Source: Chitinophaga eiseniae (GTDB taxonomy: Bacteria; Bacteroidota; Bacteroidia; Chitinophagales; Chitinophagaceae). From it: a DNA stretch of 64,000 nucleotides. The position numbers and the translations under genes were made by a program. The stretch lies in assembly GCF_900167135.1 (NCBI RefSeq), contig NZ_FUWZ01000003.1, forward strand, positions 930,001-994,000. The letters run 5' to 3'. Below are positions 58,275-64,000 of this stretch, piece by piece. Within the stretch, counting starts at the first letter, position 1; each line of letters starts with the position of its first letter. The notes beneath the pieces are model-generated. The model made no database searches and was not told where the DNA came from. It was given only the letters and a program-made list of their open reading frames with translations.

Positions 58275-59618
58275 TTATTTACTATAGTCAGCATTTTGAG
58301 TCAGATTGGGATTAAGTGCGAACTCGCGGCTGGGAATGGGCAACAGCACATGCGAGGCAGGTTGACCGAATGACTGCAGCCAGGCATTCATTTTACCGAA
58401 CCGCTGCATATCGCTCCAGCGCAGCCTTTCACCTACAAACTCCCGGCGGCGTTCCATCTCTATCTCCGCGAGGAAAGCAGCGGCATTGGCAAAGTCCCCG
58501 TTACTACGCAACGAAGCGTTTCTGGCGGCACGCAGCTGGTTATACGTAGTTACATCAACCACGCCCTTGCGCGCATTGGCCTCTGCCACGATCAGGAAAG
58601 CTTCGGCGTAGCGGCAGATGGGATAGGAAGGCGTGGCTTCTTCCGGGAATTTGGTCACGAAATACACGGAGTCCAGGATGATACCGCCTTTGTTCTTCAG
58701 GAAAAAAGAGCGGCGTACGTCGCTGGCATCATAGGTTTTCAGCAGCATACTGTCTACCCAGGTGTTGCCGCTGCCCGCTCTGGGAGCGTCGCCATACTTA
58801 CCCGGGCCGAAGATCTGTCCCAGGCCATATGTAGTACTTCCGCCGTTGGATGTCTCATTGATACGATATAACGCTTCGGTACTACTGGTACCGGATTGGA
58901 AGATATCGCCGAAGTTAGACCCGAGAGTCAACCGCCTGGAACTGATTACCGCATTGGCCATCGCCAGGGCATCGTCATGACGGCCCTGGTTGAGGTACAG
59001 TCTTGCCAGCAGCAGTTGTGCTGCCTGCCGGGAACCATTCAGCGACTTCCCGTTATAGTCCGGCAGTTTTACTGCGGCGGCCTTCAGATCTGTCTCCATC
59101 AGCAGCCTTACTTCACTGACGGCATTGCGCACCGGATGGCTCTTGGGGTTCTCCCCTCCTCTGATGATGACCACATCGCCAAACATTTCTGTCAGCAACA
59201 TATAAGCGTAGGCCCGTAGGAGATAAGCCTCACCGAGGTTGGAAGCGATCAGGCTGTCGCCTTCAGGCTGCTGTTCCCCGAAGCCGATGGCCATATTCAC
59301 GTTGGCAATGCATTGATATGGTTGCTTATAGGCAGCGGTAAGCGTATTGTCAGTAGACGGAACGTTGTTCCCTTCGTAAGTCAGATTGGTAACAGACTGG
59401 AAGTCATCTCCCATAACATCCTGCAAAGCGAATAGCCGGTACAGCGCGTTGTTGGTGAGTGCCAGCCTGGCGCCATTTATGACCAGTGGCAGGTTGGCAC
59501 GGGTGATCTGGTCAAAGGTCACCTGTGTATTGGGTTGCACATCGTCCAGGTTTTTGCTGCACGCCGCGAACAATAAAGTACCGGCAACGGCTATATGAAA
59601 TATATGTTTCTTTTTCAT
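58275..59618 (-). CDS. SusD/RagB-family nutrient-binding lipoprotein
   Basis: A 447-residue outer membrane lipoprotein. Lipobox AAC with acylated Cys20, then SusD-like TPR-rich helical fold (NMAIGFGE, SNLGEAYLLRAYAYMLLTEMFGD, ARKGVVDVTTYNQLRAARNA, and the end FALNPNLTQN). It forms the lid of the SusC channel encoded 11 bases upstream. The ligand is not predictable; no glycoside hydrolase is in the operon, so this is not a classical polysaccharide locus. Confidence 0.92.
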   Translation of the reverse strand: MKKKHIFHIAVAGTLLFAACSKNLDDVQPNTQVTFDQITRANLPLVINGARLALTNNALYRLFALQDVMGDDFQSVTNLTYEGNNVPSTDNTLTAAYKQPYQCIANVNMAIGFGEQQPEGDSLIASNLGEAYLLRAYAYMLLTEMFGDVVIIRGGENPKSHPVRNAVSEVRLLMETDLKAAAVKLPDYNGKSLNGSRQAAQLLLARLYLNQGRHDDALAMANAVISSRRLTLGSNFGDIFQSGTSSTEALYRINETSNGGSTTYGLGQIFGPGKYGDAPRAGSGNTWVDSMLLKTYDASDVRRSFFLKNKGGIILDSVYFVTKFPEEATPSYPICRYAEAFLIVAEANARKGVVDVTTYNQLRAARNASLRSNGDFANAAAFLAEIEMERRREFVGERLRWSDMQRFGKMNAWLQSFGQPASHVLLPIPSREFALNPNLTQNADYSK

Positions 59619-59629
59619 GAGCGCAATAA

Positions 59630-62600
59630 TTAAAAGGTCAGGTCAATACCGATGACAGCGGAACGCGGGTTCGGCAGGTTGGTGGAAACGATACCGGTGT
59701 TGGCCACTGCTTCCGGGTCAAAGCCCTTGTAGGGAGTGATGGTCAGCAGGTTTTCCATAGATCCGTAAATGCGTACCTGGTTGATCTTTGCTTTTTGCAA
59801 TACCCTGACAGGAAGCACATAAGCCAACGAGACATTACGCAAACGCAGGTACGAAGCGTCGGTAATGAACTGGGTAGATGGCTTGCTGTTCCAGTCCGCC
59901 GTCTGGCCTACGCCATGCACACCTGTAATCGCCCGGGGAATATCCGTCACATCACCGGGCTTGCGCCATCGGTCTGCCAGGTTACTGAATTTGTTAGGCA
60001 TCACGCTGCTATAATCGAGGTTGTAGTTGCGCAGCGTCTGCTCGTAAAAGTCATATACCTTATTGCCCACCACGTAGGTAAACAGGGCATCCAGCGTCAG
60101 ACGTTTATACGACAGGGTGACTGAAGTGCCACCGGCGAACTTTGGTAAAGCAATGGGTATAGACACATAGTCGTTCGCGTCCCAACGGCCGTCTTTGTTG
60201 CGGTCGGTATAGATCATATCACCGGTCTGAGGATCTACACCCTGTGATTCAAACACCATCACGGAACCCACCGATTGCCCAACTTTGGAGCGGGACTGCG
60301 GTCCGCCGAATACCAGCGCACCGAAGGGAGCGGTGGAGTCTTTCATGGAGAGGATTTCATTCCGGTTGATATTCATATTGGTGCTCACCTTCCAGCCAAT
60401 ATTTGTTCCTGCGCGGCTGTTAACCGTCAGTTGCAGGTCTACGCCGTAGTTGCGGATACTGCCGATGTTATCCGGCATACTGGCGGCACCGAATATCCAG
60501 GAAACATCGGTATTGCTCATCAGTCCGTCGGTAGTTTTGTTATAGTAGTCTGCCGTCAGGGTAACGCGATTGCCGAATAGTGCCAGGTCTACACCGGCAT
60601 CCATTTGTTTGGTGCGCTCCCAGCGGATATCCGGGTTGCCGATGACGGTATTCAGGATCAATGCCTGCCCACCCATATAAGATGTTGCCTTCAGGAGGTT
60701 GCGGGCATCGAAATAACCCAATGGGCGCATATTGCCACTGATACCATAGCTGGCGCGTATTTTCAACTGGCTGACAGCACGCTGGTCTGCCATGAAAACT
60801 TCGCGGGACAGGTCCCAGCCGGCAGAGATGGAGGGGAACCAGCTGTAGCGGTTATCTTTCATCAGCTTGGAAGAGCCATCGCGGCGCAGAGAGGCGTTCA
60901 GCATATACTTACCGTCCCAGTCGAAACCGGTGCGCAGAAACCACGCATCAGAAATCTCCCGGTTATTCACATTGAGACTGCCGATCATGCTGGTGGAGCC
61001 GTAACCCGCTGCGGCTGCACCGCCAGTGACATTGTCTATTTGCGGGAAACCGTTCAACTCATAGCCAAAGCTGTTCAGCTCATTGTTATAGTAAGTATAT
61101 CCTAACGTTCCGTTGATGCCCAGTTTGCGGAGACGTTTATTGTAAGTGAAGTAGTTATCGAAGTTATAGGAGAAGTTATCGGTGCCCTGCATTTTATACA
61201 AACCGCCGGTATTATAAGCGATGTAGCCGACAGGCAACAGGAAACTGCTGTTCAGGCCATTGTACTTGGTAGCGTTGAAAGAAGAGCGGAAGGATAACTC
61301 TTTCAGTAATTGCAGATCTGCCGACAGGCTACCCAGGTAGATATTGACTTTGTTTTTGTTGTTGTTATCCTTCATAACGCCCAGCGGATTGTTTTGCAGG
61401 CCGGCATAGTAGCCAAACCTGCCGTTGGGTTGATAGACCAGTTCATCCGGCGTGTCCGGCCGCACGACAAAAGCTGCGGATATCGGGTTGGATACGTCTT
61501 TGTTCACCGACTGTGTCAGGTTAATGTTACCGTTTACTTTGAGCCAGTGGTTTACCTGCTGGGTCACATCGAGGCGGCCGGTGTACCGTTCAAACCTGCC
61601 GACGCCCATGGAGGCTACTTCCGCATAGCGGCCGAGGGACATATAATAACTGTTTTTCTCGCCGCCGCCGCTCATGCTGGCCTGCAGGTTGTTGACCGGT
61701 GCATTTTTATGCTTGATACGGTCCAGCCAGTCGATGCTGCGGTCGCCCATTTTCAGGCCGTTTATCTGTCCCTGCAGGATCTTCTTTTCATCCTGCAGTT
61801 GTTTGAGGCGGTTGGCCGGCGTGGTTCCCGGATTGGCTAGTATAGCCTCAATATCACCAATACGGTTGCTCCGGGAATCGTTAAAGGCGGAGGCGTACTC
61901 CGCAGTGTTCATCATGCGGCGTTTGAACGGCACGTTATTAACACCGGTATACATGTTTACATTGAGGGAAGGTTTGCTGTGTTTTTTTCCTTTTTTAGTG
62001 GTAATGATGATCACCCCGGTAGAGCCTCTGGCGCCGTAGATGGCGGCGGAAGCGGCATCTTTCAGCACTTCGATGGACTCGATATCCTGCGGATTGATGC
62101 TGTTAATAGAGATGGTATTGCCATCAACTATCAGCCCGTCGATGACGATGAGTGGGTTGGTAGCCACTGCGCTGACTGACTGGGCGCCACGGATCACAAT
62201 GCTGGAAGCGTTACCGGGCGTACCTTCCCGGGAAGCGATATACACTCCTGGTACGCGCCCCTGCAAGGCTTTTCCGAAATCGCTGACAATGTTTTTTTCG
62301 GCTGTCAGCTCGCTGGCTTTCACCGAAGCAATAGAATTGGTCACGCTGGATTTGGATTGTGTACCATAACCCACTACGACGGCATCTGTCAGTGAAATAG
62401 CTTTCATCTTCATGAAGATGGGTGTTGTTTTAATCAGGCTGGCCGCTATCATTACGTTTTCAAAACCGATGGAAGTGATCTCTAACTGTGCATTGGCCGG
62501 CACATTTAATTCGAATTCGCCTTTTTCATTGGTGGTGGCGCCGGTAGCGGCCCCCACCACTTTGACGGTGGCTCCCGGAACAGGCTGCCGGGTGGTGGCG

Positions 62601-62686
62601 TCTTTTACCGTCCCTTTCAATACCTGTTGTGCATAGGCGGACAAACCGGACATGCATAAAAGGATAAATAAAACTGGCTTTCTCAT
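59630..62686 (-). CDS. SusC/RagA-family TonB-linked outer membrane protein
   Basis: A 1018-residue TonB-dependent transporter with a signal peptide (ending AYAQ), a carboxypeptidase-regulatory-like domain (about 22-105, LKGTVKDATTRQPVPGATV), a plug domain (about 115-230; DAVVVGYGTQSKSSVTNSIA near its start and IEVLKDAASAAIYGARGSTG at its end) and a 22-strand barrel, with the SusC/RagA signature. It imports a ligand captured with SusD. The ATG at 62686 gives the signal peptide; the longer frame to 62755 does not. No FecR/anti-sigma extension is present at the N-terminus. First gene of the operon. Confidence 0.93.
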   Translation of the reverse strand: MRKPVLFILLCMSGLSAYAQQVLKGTVKDATTRQPVPGATVKVVGAATGATTNEKGEFELNVPANAQLEITSIGFENVMIAASLIKTTPIFMKMKAISLTDAVVVGYGTQSKSSVTNSIASVKASELTAEKNIVSDFGKALQGRVPGVYIASREGTPGNASSIVIRGAQSVSAVATNPLIVIDGLIVDGNTISINSINPQDIESIEVLKDAASAAIYGARGSTGVIIITTKKGKKHSKPSLNVNMYTGVNNVPFKRRMMNTAEYASAFNDSRSNRIGDIEAILANPGTTPANRLKQLQDEKKILQGQINGLKMGDRSIDWLDRIKHKNAPVNNLQASMSGGGEKNSYYMSLGRYAEVASMGVGRFERYTGRLDVTQQVNHWLKVNGNINLTQSVNKDVSNPISAAFVVRPDTPDELVYQPNGRFGYYAGLQNNPLGVMKDNNNKNKVNIYLGSLSADLQLLKELSFRSSFNATKYNGLNSSFLLPVGYIAYNTGGLYKMQGTDNFSYNFDNYFTYNKRLRKLGINGTLGYTYYNNELNSFGYELNGFPQIDNVTGGAAAAGYGSTSMIGSLNVNNREISDAWFLRTGFDWDGKYMLNASLRRDGSSKLMKDNRYSWFPSISAGWDLSREVFMADQRAVSQLKIRASYGISGNMRPLGYFDARNLLKATSYMGGQALILNTVIGNPDIRWERTKQMDAGVDLALFGNRVTLTADYYNKTTDGLMSNTDVSWIFGAASMPDNIGSIRNYGVDLQLTVNSRAGTNIGWKVSTNMNINRNEILSMKDSTAPFGALVFGGPQSRSKVGQSVGSVMVFESQGVDPQTGDMIYTDRNKDGRWDANDYVSIPIALPKFAGGTSVTLSYKRLTLDALFTYVVGNKVYDFYEQTLRNYNLDYSSVMPNKFSNLADRWRKPGDVTDIPRAITGVHGVGQTADWNSKPSTQFITDASYLRLRNVSLAYVLPVRVLQKAKINQVRIYGSMENLLTITPYKGFDPEAVANTGIVSTNLPNPRSAVIGIDLTF

Positions 62687-62846
62687 ACAAGTGGTTGGTT
62701 GATGATGATGGTTGGTTACTGTCCCCGAACATTGTGTTGCCAAAATAGGGATCATGTTATTTTTTTCTGCGGATAATGGACGTACCGGAACCGTAAATGT
62801 ACGACCCGCCCCTTTCCGGGGATGAACATCTTTAACACCTATCAGC

Positions 62847-62854
62847 TACTTTTG
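62847..62854 (+). promoter_or_regulatory. -7 box upstream of the pseudokinase gene
   Basis: TACTTTTG on the plus strand is a perfect TAnnTTTG. It would start a transcript near 62861 with a leader of about 130 bases to the ATG at 62994. The 62755-62993 spacer also holds the undefined susC promoter; a TACATTTA on the minus strand (62794-62801) is the best candidate. Confidence 0.4.
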
Positions 62855-62993
62855 CGCCTGCAATAAGTATTTAGCGGGTATCACCCGTTCTTTTAAAAGG
62901 ACGAACAGGCGCATTACAGGTATGAAAAAAATATGCGCTTCCGGATGCAGAAAACCAAGGTGCATGTACTATCTTCAACCGTCTGTTCAACTG

Positions 62994-63935
62994 ATGCGAA
63001 ACAATAAACCATACCGTTACTTTACGCACCTGATGGTGTGGATGGCATTGGTGCTGCTGTATGCCTATCCTTCGCTTAAGCTTAATTTCCATTCAGCCGT
63101 GGGGCTGAAAAGGGTGCTGGTGCAAGATGTTCTCTATGGGTTTATCAACTTTCAATTGTTCTTCCTCCTGGTGTTTGTGTGGTTACCAGCGCCCGTGCAG
63201 CAACGGCAGTACAGACGGGTGATCGTGCGGAGTATATTGGCGGTAGCAGGCTTTGCGTTGATAAAATATGCGATAGGTTGTATATTCCCTGATCAGGTCC
63301 TGCTCAGGATGTATTCTATGATGGGGAAGCCGCACCTTTACTTTAGTTTCCCGAATTATTTCCTGATGGCCACCAAAACGGGACTGGGCGTAGCATTACT
63401 AGCGTACAGCTACCGGCTGCTGTTGCAGCGCCAGCAAACGGGGCCACAGGACCGTTTGCTGGCATCCGCCGCAGAAGCGGCACGGGCACGTTATATACGG
63501 ATGCAGGAAAACTCACGGTTATTGTTGCAAAACCTGCAACAGCTCACCCCCATCCTCGAAGATGAGCGCAAACGCGATCAGGAGGGCGTAAAAGCGATCC
63601 TGCTGCTGTCGGACCTGTTGCGTTACATGCTGTATGATAAAGCGCTGGAAAAAGAGACCGTCGGCCTTCCAAAAGAAATGCTCAATTTTGAAAGATATGT
63701 GGAACTGCGCAACCTGTGTCACCACGAGCAGCCACTCGAGCTGTCTGTCACCGGAGATACGCAACAGGGCACGCTGGCCGCGCTGCTGCTCCAGCAGACC
63801 ACCGAAACCGCCCTTCAGCAGTTGCCAGCCAACGGCACACCGGTAGCCATCCGGGTGCAGGTAAGACAGGATATGATCACCCTCAGTGTGCAGGAACAAC
63901 ATTATCAATTTAAACTGTATCCCGATCATGTCTGA
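62994..63935 (+). CDS. LytS-like membrane protein lacking kinase motifs
   Basis: A 313-residue protein with four membrane helices (about 10-150), a coiled linker, and a C-terminal domain that resembles the dimerisation part of LytS-type kinases (ILLLSDLLRYMLYDKALEKE and LPKEMLNFERYVELRNL). But the PHFLFN phospho-acceptor box is missing (the matching place reads RLLLQNLQQL), the N-box VENAFKH is replaced by QTTETALQQ, and the G-boxes are absent. It therefore cannot be a normal kinase. It overlaps the next gene by 8 bases. Start at the ATG of 62994 is preferred over 62922. Confidence 0.8.
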   Translation: MRNNKPYRYFTHLMVWMALVLLYAYPSLKLNFHSAVGLKRVLVQDVLYGFINFQLFFLLVFVWLPAPVQQRQYRRVIVRSILAVAGFALIKYAIGCIFPDQVLLRMYSMMGKPHLYFSFPNYFLMATKTGLGVALLAYSYRLLLQRQQTGPQDRLLASAAEAARARYIRMQENSRLLLQNLQQLTPILEDERKRDQEGVKAILLLSDLLRYMLYDKALEKETVGLPKEMLNFERYVELRNLCHHEQPLELSVTGDTQQGTLAALLLQQTTETALQQLPANGTPVAIRVQVRQDMITLSVQEQHYQFKLYPDHV

Positions 63936-64000
63936 TGTATTTCGTTCTTTTCGGGACTTTTTGTGGATGCTGGCCGGCTGGTTGGTGCTGGTATACAGCA
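63928..64000 (+). CDS. Start of a gene cut by the window edge
   Basis: Only 24 residues are visible, MSDVFRSFRDFLWMLAGWLV and then a further hydrophobic stretch, suggesting a first membrane helix. The ATG overlaps the end of the LytS-like gene by 8 bases, so both are translated together. It could be the catalytic partner (a full sensor kinase), but nothing in view proves it. Confidence 0.6.
   Translation, partial: MSDVFRSFRDFLWMLAGWLVLVYS

Noticed and set aside
1..64000. CRISPR arrays, tRNA/rRNA genes, transposases or integrases
   Set aside because: No regularly spaced repeats, cloverleaf ends, IS ends or recombinase motifs were seen. The DGQHR/GIY-YIG insert shows no visible attachment sites.

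Overview
The window comes from a Bacteroidota chromosome, most likely a Chitinophaga-like soil member of the Chitinophagaceae. This rests on the SusC/SusD pair followed by TlpA proteins with DUF4369-type N-termini, LytTR/LytS two-component genes, many Crp/Fnr-like regulators with degenerate helix-turn-helix regions, moderate GC with AT-rich spacers, and promoters of the Bacteroidota type (-33 TTTG, -7 TAnnTTTG). No rRNA, tRNA, CRISPR array, transposase or complete prophage was seen.

Layout. 1-8.4 kb: a TolC-type efflux channel, a family-10 (fucosyl)transferase, a YceI lipoprotein, then a Crp-like regulator followed by a three-gene unit of two 2,4-diacetylphloroglucinol-hydrolase-like proteins around an MFS exporter. 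8.4-21.2 kb: mixed housekeeping and stress genes (HEAT repeats, DHFR-like reductase, polysaccharide deacetylase, AhpD-like protein with its Crp-like regulator, SDR with a divergent HxlR regulator, class A beta-lactamase-like hydrolase, methyltransferase, LytTR/LytS pair, alpha/beta hydrolase). 21.3-22.8 kb: an AT-rich two-gene insert (GIY-YIG nuclease and DGQHR/DndB-like protein). 22.9-34.3 kb: a complete assimilatory nitrate operon on the minus strand (nirB, nirD, alginate-export-type porin, nitrate MFS transporter, a fused nitrate reductase/FAD reductase and a rubredoxin-tailed nitrite-reductase-like half protein), with cobA for siroheme divergent from it and ammonia-using asparagine synthetase asnA beyond. 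Together these take nitrate from uptake to ammonium and on to asparagine.

35.4-49.6 kb: small haem proteins, a DinB-SRPBCC fusion, a nucleosidase and thioredoxin-like pair, exonuclease III, an ECF sigma factor with a probable membrane partner, an MG2-domain protein, a DUF1080 protein, a phosphoesterase, and divergent AraC and MFS genes. 49.7-55.8 kb: oleate hydratase with a hydroxyacyl-CoA dehydrogenase, then a ba3-type cytochrome oxidase operon (a 41-residue small subunit, subunits II and I, SCO copper chaperone, membrane-anchored cytochrome c). 55.8-62.8 kb: a minus-strand susC-susD-tlpA-tlpA operon. 62.9-64 kb: a divergent LytS-like protein lacking kinase motifs, and the start of a further gene cut by the window edge.

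Several decayed genes are visible: an FtsX/MacB permease tail, a small multidrug resistance (SMR) gene head, a DUF1801 fragment and a 5'-shortened monooxygenase. Intergenic repeats include a heptanucleotide array near 35.65 kb and a palindromic repeat cluster near 44.2 kb. The least familiar systems are the DGQHR/GIY-YIG pair, the duplicated PhlG-like hydrolases with their exporter, and the rubredoxin-tailed partner of nitrate reductase.
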